A stretch of DNA of 64,000 bases, from assembly GCF_033118175.1 (NCBI RefSeq), contig NC_083694.1:33740108-33804107 (forward strand), in the 5' to 3' direction. This stretch comes from Dama dama. Lineage: Eukaryota > Chordata > Mammalia > Artiodactyla > Cervidae. Positions 21,600-34,019 of this stretch are shown here, in pieces; positions within the stretch are counted from its first letter, which is position 1, and every line of letters starts with the position of its first letter. The notes beneath the pieces are model-generated. The model was not told where the DNA came from and did no database searches. It was given only the letters and a program-made list of their open reading frames with translations. A program made the translations under genes and the position numbers.

Positions 21600-22985
21600 A
21601 GTTAATTGCTTCTGACAGCTGCATAATATTCTGTCTGATGATGAAGAGCTATTTCCTGCTACAAATAACGCTGCTGCGGATATTTTTCTACATGGTGCCT
21701 CATGGGCTGGTGTGTGAATTTCTCCACGCTCTCAGGAGAGAGACTGCTATATTGTAGGATACGCAGACTTTCTGATTCTCCTCAGAGCTGTGAGATTACT
21801 TTACAAGAAGACTGCACTAGTTCCCACTCCCATCAGCTAGGCATGTGGATTCCTGTTTCCCCCAACTTGTTGAAATCCTGGAGTTGAGTGGGTATTAAAT
21901 GATGTAATATTGTTGTTTTAACTGTTATATCTTTTATGATAGGTGAGAGTGAGAATCTCATTAACTTAAATCATCCAGGTTTCTCCTTTTGAGCACTGTA
22001 TTCATCTCTTTTACTCATTTTCTGTTTTTTCAATGATTAATAGGAATTCTTTTTATAATTAATCCCATTGATTTAAAACTTTACAAGTGTTTCTCTAAGT
22101 ATGGTACATATTTGCTAACACTGCCTTTTATGCCCACATTCAATATAAATCTTTAATATAGTCTTTAATGCATGATCTTTAACATAGTTTATATAGTCAA
22201 GTCCAACAATTTTCTACCTTATAGTTTGTGTTTATAGAGTCTTGTTTAAAAAAAAATTTTTTTTCCACCCTACGATCATATTTTCTCCTACTAGCTTTAA
22301 TGTTTCACCTTTTACATTTTGGGTTTTAACCATCAATAGTTCATAGTATACATGGCCCAAAATAAGAATGCAAAAGTTGACTTCTCCTAAGTGAGCCAGC
22401 TCTCTTAACACCATCTACTAAACAATGTATCTATTCCCCACCTCTATTATATTCTATTTCTTCACACATGTGCCCTGTTCCTGGGCATTCTTATCTATTT
22501 CATATTTTATTTTTTTACTGCTGTGCTGGTGTATACTATTCTCTCTTCAGTCTTTGTGTATGAGTGTGTGTGTGTGTGTGTGTGTGCATGCGCACAAAAC
22601 TGCAAACTCTGTGAAAACTAGTTCATCAATATAGACTTTAGAAACAATTTGTCAAGTTTCTCAAAAATTTCAGATGAAGTTTACATTGGAAGACATTAAA
22701 TATTAGTTTGGCAGAGAACTGACAAATTTACAACATCAACTAATAATACTTATTCATTCACTCATTTGTGTCTTTTTCTATGTCTCTTAATACAATTTGA
22801 AAAATGTATCCATAAATTTTGTGTATTCCTAGTTATTTCTATTCCTGGAAGGTTCAGAGATTCTTGAAACTATGAATGTCATTTTGATTTCTGTTACAGT
22901 TTCTTGTTGGTTATTGAGAGTGTAAATTCAATTTGTATCTGGCAGCTTTGCTGAACACTTACTAGTTTAGTAGTCTCCTATGATG
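21600..22985 (-). mobile_element. Old L1 (L1M-type), antisense
   Basis: Diverged antisense L1. 'gcataatattctgtctgatg' and 'cactagttcccactcccatc' match the 3' region, 'agagtcttgtttaaaaaaaa' the following part, and 'tctggcagctttgctgaaca' near 22945 the ORF2 side. The order is right for one reverse-strand element, although several old copies cannot be excluded. No reading frame survives. Confidence 0.65.
22562..22586. repeat. (TG)n microsatellite
   Basis: About 11 TG units with one flanking interruption. Confidence 0.9.
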
Positions 22986-23091
22986 TAGGTTTTTAACATG
23001 TAGCTGACTCCTTTTTTTAGATGGTACCCGGAAGCCAGATACCTCTTTGCAGTTTTTCTCACTAAACCTCCTTAAGCCTTTTCCAAGATGT

Positions 23092-23313
23092 GCGTGCATG
23101 CTAAGTCGCTTCAGTCTGTGTCTGACTCTTTGTGACCCCATGGACTGTAGTCCACCAGGCTTCTCTGTCCGTGGGGATTTTCCAGGTAAGGGTACTGCAG
23201 TGGGTTGCCATTTACTCCTGCAAGGGATCTTCCTGACCCAGGGATCAAACCTGCATCTCTTAAGTCTCCTGTATTGGAAGGCAGGTTCTTTACCACTGAG
23301 CCAGCTGGGAAGC
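23092..23313 (-). mobile_element. Bov-tA/Bov-A2 SINE
   Basis: Antisense near-complete copy from 'gcatgctaagtcgcttcagt' to 'gagccagctgggaagcct'. Confidence 0.93.
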
Positions 23314-23344
23314 CTGCTGACCCTATGATAGAAATTCTGGCTAT

Positions 23345-23595
23345 CATTTTTTAGCATTTATTATGTCTGATACTAACCTAAGCACTTTACATGTATTGTC
23401 TTACTTGGTCCTTACAAAAATCCTTCTTGATTTTATTTTTATCCATAGTCTACAAATGAAGAAATGGAAGCTAAGACATAAAGTCATCTCAGGTCACACA
23501 GTCAGTAAGACTGAAACGAAACTAGGTAACTTTGACTTTAAAATCAAGGTCGTCCACTCCAGTGCTGTTTTAAATTTGGGTCTCAGACTTGTTAA
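23345..23595 (-). repeat. MIR, antisense
   Basis: 'taacctaagcactttacatg', 'ctacaaatgaagaaatggaa' and 'tcaggtcacacagtcagtaa' are a clear antisense MIR. The open frame across 23363-23602 is fortuitous. Confidence 0.75.
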
Positions 23596-24147
23596 CAGTT
23601 AGCTAGGTAGAGTCTATATTATTCACCTACACACACACTTTCAATAAAATGTGTATAGTTTTTATAATTTTACCTATGTTATATTTGTTCTGATTATATT
23701 TATTTAACCCTAACTTAATAGAATCAGACATAACTTAGCAACTAAACAACAAAATTTGATATAATGTCTAACATAATTATAATAAATCATTTATATTAAC
23801 TATAATAATAAAAATTTAAAAATTGCCTTTAATAGTAAATGCAAAATTGGGAGGGGGCTTGTCTTTGGCACGTCTTTGTGTTTTGGTTTATTCTTCTGGT
23901 AATTATTTTTACTGTGTTTTATAAAATTATCAGTTGAAGACATTTAAAAAAAACAACCTGGTTCTTTACCACTGATTGTTTGAGAAGCACTAATATAGAG
24001 GATGTGTCCTTTCTCTATAAAGATGTCTCTTGCTGGCTTAAGTGCCTGAAGATGCAAATAGGATGGAATGAAAGTTATAAGCCAGCCTATATTTGAGTGC
24101 CTAGCTATCCCAATCATTTATTTTTTCAAATATTATTATTATTATTT

Positions 24148-24361
24148 TTAATTTGGCTGCACCAGGTCTCTTTGTTGCAATATGAAGGATCTTTTGTCTT
24201 CACTGCAGTTGTGGCATGTGGAATCACATGCAGGATCTTTAGTTGAGGCAAGCAAACTCTTAATTCAGACCTGTGGGATCTAGTTCCCTGTCCACAGAGC
24301 CAACCCACCCCCACTGCATTAGGAGCACAGAGTCTTAGCCACTGGACCACCAGGGAAGTCC
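24148..24361 (-). mobile_element. CHR-type SINE, antisense
   Basis: Starts at the tail side 'tttaatttggctgcaccagg' and ends at the head 'gaccaccagggaagtccc'. Confidence 0.85.
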
Positions 24362-25085
24362 CATCTCAATCATTTTTATTGGGTGATTTGCATTTCTGAG
24401 ATGCTCCAATCTAATGAGAGCAGTCCTGAGAAAGCCTTTTCTTACAGTGAAATTGTTATACTGTTGCATCCAGCCCTCTCTGATACTTCAGTCTCAGTGT
24501 CCTTTGAATCTACAAGGTGAGAATCTACTGCTGGCTCTGGAAATAGCCAAGCAATGCCTGAGTTCTGAGCTGGGGTAAGGTCTTTCATTATAATAGGAAA
24601 CTACCGAACTTTAGATTCAAATCTTCCTCACTTGGAAAAAGAAAATTAGATTGAGCATGACAGTATCTGAAGGTTAATTATGCAATTGTTGACAATGAAG
24701 CAGTTTTATTTAAAATACTAAATACAATGTTTGAACATAGATTGAAGTATTTAAGTAATCAGCACAGGTGAGCTTGCATAATAATAAAGAAATACATCAA
24801 TGAATCTGTGAAGGAATGTATATATCTGTAAAGAACTATAGAATAAGAAAAAAATTTTAAGATCAAATCACATTAGTTAGAAAAAGTTGTGTAGGATAGT
24901 CTTCTGACAGATCATTCAAAATGACGGGCAATTCAATTAATTTACAATCTGGTTGCTTTTTAAAAAAAAGTATCTGACTGTGTTTTTGAGTGCATAATGT
25001 TATCATGTTTCAAGCATAATAATTAGTAGAACTAGCAGAAGTAATATGACTTTTACATTTAGATTTTAACTTTCTTGTATGTCAC
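24362..25085. other. Unique AT-rich sequence
   Basis: No element or coding signal recognised. Confidence 0.4.
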
Positions 25086-25087
25086 TT

Positions 25088-25330
25088 GTACAAAGATTTT
25101 TATAGCAACACTATTTTGCTTATGGAAAAAAATGGGAAAAAATCCAAATATTGAACAATAAGAATTTTTGGCAAGCCACCTTTGTAAGTACAATGAAATA
25201 TTTACTGCATAATCTTTAAAAATAAGTAAGCAGAGTATATCAGTTTAGTATAACAAAGGCTTTACAAGAGACTATTGAGCATAAACCACAAAATTGAAAG
25301 ATGATATACGTATACAAACTATAATGGCAT
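25088..25330 (+). mobile_element. Old L1 3' ORF2 remnant
   Basis: 'gcaacactattttgcttatg', 'aaaaatccaaatattgaaca' and 'gtacaatgaaatatttactg' are a decayed version of the conserved L1 ORF2 3' end. There is no open frame. Confidence 0.55.
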
Positions 25331-25574
25331 AAAAATTTATTCATGAGTTCAGTAAAAGAATTGAAATTTAGCTGGATGGAATTCATTGTGTTCTTCATCT
25401 GTAAGTTTATGACAAAATATTTTTGACACTAAAAATTTTTGTGTTGCAATTTTTAAAAATCACATGAATGCACAGATCATTTATGTAAATTTAGGGACTT
25501 TCATAGCTCTCAGGTAATATGATAGGGAGCAAGTACATAAAAATAATAAAAAACAGTGGATGTTTTATATAGCC

Positions 25575-25790
25575 ATCTGGATCAGAGGTCTGTAACCATG
25601 GCCTGGGCCAAATTCAGCCTGCTGTTTGGTTTTATAAGCAAAGTTTTATTGGAACCCAGGCATACCCATTTTTTTATGCCCTGGGTATGACTGCTTTCCA
25701 GGAATAAGTGTGAAGTTGAGTACTTGCCACAGATACCAAAGAGCCTGAAACCCTAAAATATTTGCTATGCAACTCTTTGTAAAAAAAACA
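25575..25790 (+). repeat. Ancient mammalian interspersed repeat, family uncertain
   Basis: 'ggccaaattcagcctgctgt', 'aagcaaagttttattggaac', 'ctaaaatatttgctatgcaa' and 'ctctttgtaaaaa' match wording I know from an old mammalian-wide repeat. I do not assign the family. Confidence 0.55.
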
Positions 25791-25819
25791 AAATGCCATG
25801 TCCTAATATAGATTATTGG

Positions 25820-26070
25820 AGAAGGCAATGGCACCCCACTCCAGTACTCTTGCCTGGAAAATCCCATGGACAGAAGAGCCTGATAGGCTACAATCCATGG
25901 AGTCAGACACCACTGAGCGACTTCACTTTCACTTTTCACTTTCATGCCTTGGAGGTGGAAATGGCAACCCACTCCAGTGTTCTTGCCTGGAGGATCCCAA
26001 GGACAGGGGAGCCTGGTGGGCTGCCGTCTATGGGGTCGCACAGAGTCGGACATGACTGAAGTGACTTAGC
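25820..26070 (+). mobile_element. Bov-A2 SINE, dimeric, young
   Basis: Two Bov-A monomers joined by the 'cttcactttcacttttcact' linker. Perfect 15-bp TSD AATATAGATTATTGG at 25805-25819 and 26071-26085. Open frames at 25793-26059 in both strands are SINE artefacts. Confidence 0.95.
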
Positions 26071-26296
26071 AATATAGATTATTGGTTAGAGGAAATGTGA
26101 ATTAAAATCTATTCTCATTTATGGGATTTTCATTAATCAGCAGACATCAAGGAAAAACACAAAAACTGCTTCAAATTATTTAGGCTTAAGTCTGCAAAGA
26201 AGTGCAACTGATTGATGAGAATCCCAAGAAGGTTTTGGAAACAATCATGACAATATTTTCAGAGTTAGGAAATTTTAGAGTGTAGGTTTTATTTCT

Positions 26297-26797
26297 TTTT
26301 TTTTTTTTTTTTTTGATCTTAAGTATGACATATTTTTGAAGAACTAGAATAGGAAGGGGCATAAAGAAAAAGCCAAGTAGTAGAGTTAAAGGCATGGTTA
26401 ATGAATTCATATACTGTTACTGTATAAATACACAATTTTTTTAAACAGCACCATTTAAGTGTATACACAATTATAACTTGGCACTATTTTTAAAGGGGGA
26501 AAACGGTAGTTGCTCACTCAGTAATAAAAAGATCTGGTACATGAGCTGTATTCTACCTACCTACAAATTGTACATTTTATACATCTCCAGCTAGGACAAA
26601 AACAAGCCACAAGGAGGGAACACCCACCCAAACTAACACTAAAGTATACCACCTCTTCACTTAATGATGCTACCAGGCAGGGCTTCACCTGGAATTATAA
26701 CTGGGTAAGGACAACAGAAATATTACTTGTTCCAAACAATAAAATAGTCATTTTGTTGACACTCCATAAAATCGCCTGTAACAGGCGATTTTATGGA
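26297..26797 (-). pseudogene. Processed retrocopy of an unidentified transcript, palindromic 5' junction
   Basis: A 501-bp insert bounded by a perfect 15-bp direct repeat GTAGGTTTTATTTCT (26282-26296 and 26798-26812). At its left end is a 19-nt T-run (26296-26314), i.e. a poly(A) tail when read on the reverse strand. These are the marks of L1-type retrotransposition of a polyadenylated RNA. The body has no ruminant SINE or LINE sequence that I recognise and no open frame, so the source is probably a 3' untranslated region of some mRNA; I cannot name the gene. At the 5' junction lies a perfect inverted repeat (26761-26779 and 26781-26799). Confidence 0.75.
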
Positions 26798-26799
26798 GT
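26761..26799. repeat. Perfect 39-nt palindrome (19-bp arms, 1-nt centre)
   Basis: ACTCCATAAAATCGCCTGT, one A, then its exact reverse complement. The outer bases (26760 C, 26800 A) do not pair. The right arm runs two bases into the target-site duplication of the retrocopy. Confidence 0.97.
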
Positions 26800-26812
26800 A
26801 GGTTTTATTTCT

Positions 26813-27655
26813 AAGCAAAATATTCATGAATGTGCTAGAGCTCTAAGACCTGATTTTGGAGTAGAAGAGAATAAATATAACTCAAAAGATAGTACGGATC
26901 ACCTGGACCTGTCAAGTTTCCCCTAAAAGGTTTTCTTTTCCTTTCTTTTTTTCTTTTTTTTTTTTTTTCACAAGGATCTCTTGTAGGATGCTATCTTCTT
27001 CTAGGGACATAACAATGTTTTTTTATGGCAGCATTAAGTTAAAATTTGTGAATTTTCGGAAGGTGTCAGAGCAAAAGTGAGCCTTCAGAGAAACTAATCA
27101 TCAGTAAACAGGGGGAACTGCAAATTCTACTTCTAGATCAGCTGTCCCTGCTTACAGGTTTACTGTCTCCTCTGCTGCCTCATCCAAATCCTTCCCACCT
27201 TCCCCCTTCCTTATTCCTAAAAAGATGGTTTTCCATGTTGGGTTTCAGGCAAGTGACTTGTTCCAAAATGGTTGTACATTTTAAATCATGGAATAGGCCA
27301 TTCAGAAACATCATCCTTGACTGTCCCTCTGTCCTAGAATCTTGGAAAATGTGTCAGCCTGCTTCCAAAACAGTTAACTCTGTTTTGAGGTCACCTTCAC
27401 AGATACAATTTTAATCTTTTATGACAGAAATGAAGTTTATCAGTTTAGTAGCTGGAGAAGAAATCTGTCATTTTTAGTAATGTATGCAGTGAAGTGAAAG
27501 TCACTTTCTGAACTTTTTCTCAGTGATCACAAATCAATTTGTATTTGTAGCATGAGAGAATTCTAGAACACTCCTTGGATACTCTATTTATATTTCCTAT
27601 ACACTGTATACCAATTACTATATACTAGAATCTGAAAGTAAGCGACTTACTATAA
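26813..27655. other. Unique sequence with a T/C-rich run
   Basis: A pyrimidine run at about 26934-26968 could be the tail of another antisense retroelement, but no TSD was found. Otherwise unrecognised. Confidence 0.4.
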
Positions 27656-27658
27656 GAT

Positions 27659-27682
27659 ACACACATGCACACACACACATGC
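27659..27682. repeat. (CA)n microsatellite, short and interrupted
   Basis: CA units interrupted by TG/TA steps. Confidence 0.8.
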
Positions 27683-27984
27683 AGCCCATGCTCTGTGGAT
27701 GACAGTGGCTGAGGACCAGAGAGAAAGAGATCCGAGGAGCGTGGCCAGCTGTGGGGTAGACAGCCTGTAAGTCAGTGAGGATGTTCTGACATCCCCTTCC
27801 TCCCTTTTCTGTGCCTGCCCCTGTCTTTTTCCAAAGCATCCCCAAACCAACAGCTGGAGTGCTCACACCAATTTTTCTGTGACTGAAGGAAGTTTTCTGA
27901 TGATTTTGTAAGTGTATGTTCTGATTATTTTAAAGTATCAGTGACTGGGGTATGATCCCTCTTAAGGCTATTTACATTAAAAGG

Positions 27985-28330
27985 AAGAGTAGGGTTTCCC
28001 CTGGTGGTTCAGTTATCTGCCTGTCAGTCCAGAAGACATGGATTCAATCCTTGATCAGGGAAGATCCTACATGCCGTGGAGCAGCTGAGCCTGTGCACAA
28101 CTATTGGGCTCTAGGGCCCGGGAGCCACAAGTATTGAGCCCACATGCAGCAACCACTGAAGCCCTGGCTTCTAGAACCCATGCTCCTCAACAAGAGAAGC
28201 CACTTTGATGAGCAACCCTCTCACCACAACTAGAGAGTAGCTCCTACTCGCCACAACTAGAGAAAAGGCAGCATAGCAATGAAGAACCAGCACAGCCAAA
28301 CATCAATAAATAAAAATTATTTTAAAAAAT
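27985..28330 (+). mobile_element. CHR-type SINE, full length
   Basis: Complete long CHR element: tRNA-like head 'gtttcccctggtggttcagt', the body with 'gcagctgagcctgtgcacaa', 'caacaagagaagccac' and 'ccacaactagagaaaaggca', and an A-rich AATAAATAAAAATTATTTT tail. Confidence 0.92.
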
Positions 28331-30945
28331 TAAAAGGACCAAGAGGACAGGGTAATACCTTACTGAAATAAATACATTTCTAATATTAGCATTTCCTTAC
28401 CACAGTTCCTGGTGGGGAAGCTTTTTACTTATTTATTTTTTGGATGGTGGTGGGCAGAAAGATGTCTTATATGTCCCTCAGGTACCAAGGACTCTTTGCA
28501 TCTACTTCGCTTAGGTGCTGAGTGCACTTATGAGCCCAAAAAAGGCTGCAATTTGAGGTATAGTTCTCCCCACCCCCAACCATGCATCTCCCAGATTTAC
28601 GAATGTCCAAAATGACAAATGCAGAGTTAAGAAGCTCAGTCAGCCAGCTGGTGGGGAGACCATGGCTCTCCTTTGCTTTCTTCTACTCACCCCTTCTCTG
28701 AAGGGAGACAGACAGCCTCTGGCAGAGCCACTGGCTGAACCAGATCAAAGAATTCGTCCTTGAGTGCCCATCACTGAGCAGATAACGCTCAAGAGGGGAG
28801 CTAGAATAAGGGAGGAGAGAGCTGGAAAGTGAGAATGTGCTGGAGAGAAGGTGATAAGAGTCAGGTTTGGTTCGGGGCCAAACCCTGCAATGAAGCTTAT
28901 TTGAGGGACCCTCATCTATGTTATGCTTCACTACACCCTCAAGTTGGCAGTGTTAATCTGGCCTATCCACCTTGGTCCAGACATCTCGCAACTTTTCCCT
29001 TCAAAAAATACCTGCTCTGAGATAACCTTCACCCACTCTCTCTCTCTCTTTTTTTTCCTTTCTTTCTTTTTCTCAGATCCTGTCTCTTTCTTTTTCTGAG
29101 AAAGGAATCTGCACTGAGGTTTTACTGAGTAATAATGAATCAGTCAACTTTTTCAAAATATTTGTATTTTAAGAGGAGTCAAAGGTAGAATTTCAAAGAA
29201 CACTCCCTGAAATTCCACCCTATCCTCCTCTCCCCATTCTGAGCTGGTTTTGCTCATAAGTATCTCTGCCTTCCTCTCAGGATGTCTTTAGGGATCACAG
29301 TAATTTAGGGTTACAGAAACTATCAACTGTCTTTCTGCATATTTATATTTGTCAGTGTCTACAGAAGTTGAATTCTAGATTAATAAATAACATTTAAGTT
29401 ATTGTCTTAGTAACTTTAAGTTGATATTTGTTTTTGCTTTTTAGTCTGAATCCATCATGCAGATTCTCAGAAGTATAGTTATATGAGTTGGTTGAGAACA
29501 GGATAGGGGAAACATGCCAAGCAAAGAATCAGTGGATGGTTAAGTTTTATTTCAGAAGTCTTCTGGACCCCATTTTAAGGGAATCAGTTGTGTTATCTGC
29601 TCTTGCTTAATGTTGGTGAATGCCTAGACAAAGCCTCTCAAGCCTGTTTCCTTTCTCCTGGTTACCATTTTTCTCTTGATGGAAACTGCCATAATTGCCA
29701 GGGTTTTCCCCATGATGAAGTGAACCTAGCTATTGAGAACACATTGGATTTTCTCTTGCAACAGTGGGAAGAGCCTTCATATAGGACAATGTTAATTATG
29801 AATCTCCTACACAAAATCTCCATACTCATGCCTGTGGAGGGAGATGTTTTAAGCTCTTTTTAGATTTGTTTGGAGATTAGGAGTGGAGCAAATGTTTATT
29901 TCAAGGGATAGTAACCAAGTTAGACCATAATTTATGGCACTTGTTTTGTAATAATCAACCTTATGATTACACAATTATGTATGATATGCAAACATAAAAA
30001 AAGAGACATCGAACTAGTAGGAAGCTGAGAAGTTTACATCTGGGCTTCTGACCCTCTCTCCATGCCCCATTGTCAGGAATGTTTTGTGGGTCATTGTTTT
30101 TTAGCCTCTTAGCTGGACTATACCAGATCCTCCTGGTTGGTAAGACAGCACAGTCCGGTAACCAGTTCCTCACAGTACAAGATGAAGCAAGAGGACATTA
30201 CCAAATTTAACAGCATACTTAGCATACTTGGAAATTTCTCTCTAGAATAAAACAAACCTTTGTTGATTTTTCCATCTGACCTAAGATTTCTGATGGTTAT
30301 TATGCTCTTCCCTCTCTGTCGCAATCTGTAGACGGAACTGCCCCATCACTGTGAAATCAAATCAATATTTATCTCCATCCTATGCCTGGTGCCCTGAATC
30401 TCACATGTTGATAAAACACAGAGAAAAACTCTTATTATCTCTCTAGTTTTCAGGTCTAAAGATGGTAACAGCAGCAGCAGGTTCTCCTCCTAGAGAGAAG
30501 AGATTAAAAAATGTATTAAACATCAAAAATCATTTGATTACTTCCTAAATACCTTCAAGAGTCAAATCACCTGCAAAAGGCCATCAGGCCCACCTCCTTT
30601 GAACACTATTTTCTGGCAAGGGAATTTGTCACTTGCTTGTGGGGATCATTGAGTTCTGTCATGTAGCTGCTACATCAAAAGCTTGTCATGGTTACTCATT
30701 AGCACAAGTTCTCTTTCTAAAGATATTTCCTTTGATGTAACCACTTCTGCTGTCTACAAGTTGTTTAAATTTTTAGACTTTATTCCTTGTCATTCCTACA
30801 TAGCTGAAAAGGATATCTTAATTGCTGTGTATTTATAGTCAGTGTCTAGATTTCTGGATTAGTTCATGCATCAGTTTAACAATTCATTTGATAAATATTG
30901 ATTAAAATCACACTTGGACCATGAACTTGGATAAGGATCCAAAAA
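28331..30945. other. Longest repeat-poor stretch
   Basis: About 2.6 kb with no element I can name except a pyrimidine-rich tract at 29036-29097. Open frames at 28683-28931, 29588-29863 and 30118-30324 have no domain, no shared frame and no clear splice sites. Being repeat-poor, it is the likeliest place for unrecognised conserved non-coding sequence. Confidence 0.4.
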
Positions 30946-30949
30946 TTGA

Positions 30950-31082
30950 ATGAGATGTTTTGGAAATAGAGACTGATGATGGCTGCACAACATTGTGAAT
31001 ATAATTAATGCCACTTAATTGTATATTGAAAAATGATTAAAATGGAAAATCTTATGTTATATGTATTTTACTGCAATAATAA
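30950..31082 (+). mobile_element. L1 3' end (L1MA/L1MB-like)
   Basis: 'gaaatagagactgatgatgg', 'gcacaacattgtgaatataa' and 'tgccacttaattgtatattg' closely follow the mammalian L1MA/L1MB 3' UTR, ending in 'ctgcaataataaaaa'. Confidence 0.85.
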
Positions 31083-31755
31083 AAATGCATCCCCCTCCTC
31101 CAAATTGAATAAGATAATCCTGGTCCTCTCATTGCACAGAGCTTAGTAGGAAAGACCAACACATGTGATAAAGAGTCTTTGGTGAGAAGATGGGCATAGG
31201 TAAAGGGTATGCTGGATGGAAAGGAAGAAGTCATGAACTAAATTTACATTTTTTTAAATTTTTGCTTTATTTTTTAGTGGTGGTGGCTACAAAATTCTGA
31301 GGCTTCAAAAATGAGCAATTCTTCCCCAGAAGCTAAGACTCAGTCTTCCCTCAACTCTGGGTTCTACCATGCAGGCAATAACATTTGAATAGTAGTAGAA
31401 ATCTTGAGTAGCTTAGTCTTAAATCCAGTACTTCCTTCTACTATCATAACTCATCCTACCCAGGGCCAGATTACAGTGAGACAAAAGTATAGCTCATAGA
31501 AAATGCCCAATAAATGATAGCATGCATTCATAAATGCTTTTGAAATAAATAAATGACTATACTTCACCACACACCCTGAGGACAGTGTCTTCAGCTTGTG
31601 TCTTCTCCTGGGCTCCCTTCTCGGTTCTGTCAAGCATGAACCTTGAAGTTCATTCAATGTTCATGTTCCCCAAAAATCTCCGAGTAGATATTTCCACATG
31701 TCTCTGGAATTCTTCCCATTTTCACTTTTTTTTTTTTTTTTTTTCAGTTTTCTTT
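31083..31755. other. Unique sequence
   Basis: A T-rich run lies at 31726-31762. No coding or repeat signal could be supported elsewhere. Confidence 0.4.
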
Positions 31756-31774
31756 TTTTTTCCTCGTGACTGAT

Positions 31775-32120
31775 TTTGACCAGCTGCTCTGTCTTCAAAT
31801 CTACTGTGTTTTCATTAGGATATAATCCACTGTTGATCCCACCTAATTAGCTTTTTATTTTGGATATTGCATTTTTCATTTCATTTCTAGAGATTCCATC
31901 TTGTTATTTTTAAAAAATCTTCTATTTATCTCCCCACCATGTTGGCTTTTCTTTAAATCCTTGAGTGTTTGGAACATATAGAGAATATGTTTCAATGTTA
32001 TTGCTCACTAAGTTCATTTTCTCTGTCATTTCTGGATCTCTTTCTACAACCTGGTGTATCTCCTGGACACAGGTCACATGTTCTTTCTTCTTATGACTGG
32101 AAATAGAAGACAATCCTCAC
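31775..32120 (-). mobile_element. Old L1 (L1M/HAL1-type), antisense
   Basis: 'ctagagattccatcttgtta' and 'aaatccttgagtgtttggaa' resemble antisense wording of old L1M or HAL1 elements. No frame survives. Confidence 0.45.
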
Positions 32121-33820
32121 TATTTTCTTCATACACTTTCTTGAGACTTGTTCTTTTAAAGTACAACTAATGTTATCTTGGTGATGGAACTTCCCTCTCA
32201 CTTCATCTAAGTGTATCCTTTCCTTAATCTCTTCCTCTCTTAGGACCAGGAAGAGGGGTTAGAATTGACTATGGCCCACAGTTGTTTCTTGATCATCATC
32301 CACCTGCATTGTCTCATTTGTCATTCAGAGAATGTACTCCTAATACTCTCCTTTTCTGCTGATGGGTCTCTATGCCTCCAGGACCCTTTATCTTCCTTTA
32401 GAGAAGTTTTTAGCATCTAGTTTTTTGGTGTTTTTTTGCATTTTTTTTTTTCATTTATTTTTATTAGCATCTAGTTTATCTGGTTTTCTTTTCCTAATTC
32501 CCGTGCCCTTTCCTATGCCTTCTGTTGCCATATTCAATGAAGACTTTAACATCATGTACTTAGGGATATTTTCACTACCCTGGAATCTCACTTCCTCTCT
32601 CAAAAGTCCCAAAACACAACACAGCCTGGAGCCCTGCTGTCCAGAAATCTTTTGATCCGTCCACACTTCACTCTCTGAAGCTTCCTCCACAACACTTATA
32701 ATGTGTGCTCCTACCCTACTCTTAAATTCTAAATACATCCTCACACTCCTCACTTCTAGCAAATTATCTTGCCTTTTACTTCACATAGGAAATAAAAGGC
32801 AGGATAAGAATTCTCTCTACCTCATTCATCTCTACATTTAATTTCTCTGTACTTTTACTAGTATTCTCTGTTCTTGGGAATATGACCACTCTTATTTCTG
32901 AGGTATTGCCTTCCATCTGTGTCCTTGAGCACATCCTCATGTATTCTCCTGAATAATGATCCTGAAAACATGCTCCCTTCCTCTTACACCTTCTGCTTGT
33001 CTGTGGCTACTGAACCCCTCAAATAGAGGTATGCTTTGTTCTTCGTATATCAGTTATAACTATCATACAATGTGCCTTGATATATGTCTACTAATTTGGT
33101 AGATGCTTTTCCTGGTCTCTCTCCTGTGCTGGGGATGATCTCAGTCTAGAAAGTCAACTGTGAAACTTCTAGTTCCAACTGTGGTACACTAGATTGTCAG
33201 GGGAATCTTCCTATCACACATTTCTAAAAATTCTGGATGAATATAATCCTAAAAATCAGCTTGAAGGCTTTAGAGAACTATAAAACTAGTGAGGACTTGA
33301 GGGGCTAAGATCCTGGAGAATAGGAGCCCTGAAAATTGAGTCCAATATTTAAAGCTTCCTTTTCCTTGATAGCACGTGCAAATTCTAAAGCAACAGCTGA
33401 GGAACTCAGAAAGAGTTAGAGTTCAGAGCCAGCCTGGAAGGAAGGGCCCCAACAAACATTCCAGAATTTTACCTGGACTCCAGAAGAGTTAGACCAGATG
33501 TGACCTCACAAAATTTGAAACCTAGCTTCAAATCACCTCAACTTAGGATTACATTAAGGTGACCTGCCTCTTAATTAACTGCTGACAGAAGTAAATGTAG
33601 ATCCTCCTGAGACAGAGATAACACCATCTGAAGACCGGGTACTTGTCACTATTCCCACTGTCACCCCACTACTGCAAGTCAACCTCTCCTGTCACGTGGA
33701 CTAATGTGACAGCTAACTGATTTCCAGGTCTGCAGTCCTACTGCTATTTTGTCCATACGATACCAGTTCAGTGTGCTCCTTCTAAAGCACAGATATCATT
33801 GTACCACCCCTTTCTTCTCA
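32121..33820. other. Unassigned pyrimidine-rich sequence, probably decayed retroelement
   Basis: Long C/T-rich wording with no SINE and no open frame with a domain. It may be old L1 or L2 sequence, but I could not anchor it to a family. Confidence 0.35.
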
Positions 33821-33821
33821 A

Positions 33822-33905
33822 ATTCTTGCTGGGAAACCCCATGGACAGAGGAGCCTGGCAGGTGAAAGTCCATTGGGTTGCAAAGAGTTGAACATGACTG
33901 AGTAC
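33822..33905 (+). mobile_element. Bov-tA SINE fragment
   Basis: Sense 3' half only: 'aaaccccatggacagaggag', 'gttgcaaagagttgaacatg'. Confidence 0.88.
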
Positions 33906-34019
33906 ATACACACAGTCATACAACCTCCCTTCTCAAATACTTTCCTAAAGTCTATTAGCTTTTATAAAGTAATATTGAACTTTATAGGCACCAAAGATTT
34001 TTTAAATGATTGACAGTGG

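Noticed and set aside
29588..29863. A 91-codon open frame in the repeat-poor stretch
   Set aside because: Length is within chance expectation. No motif and no promoter or splice context.
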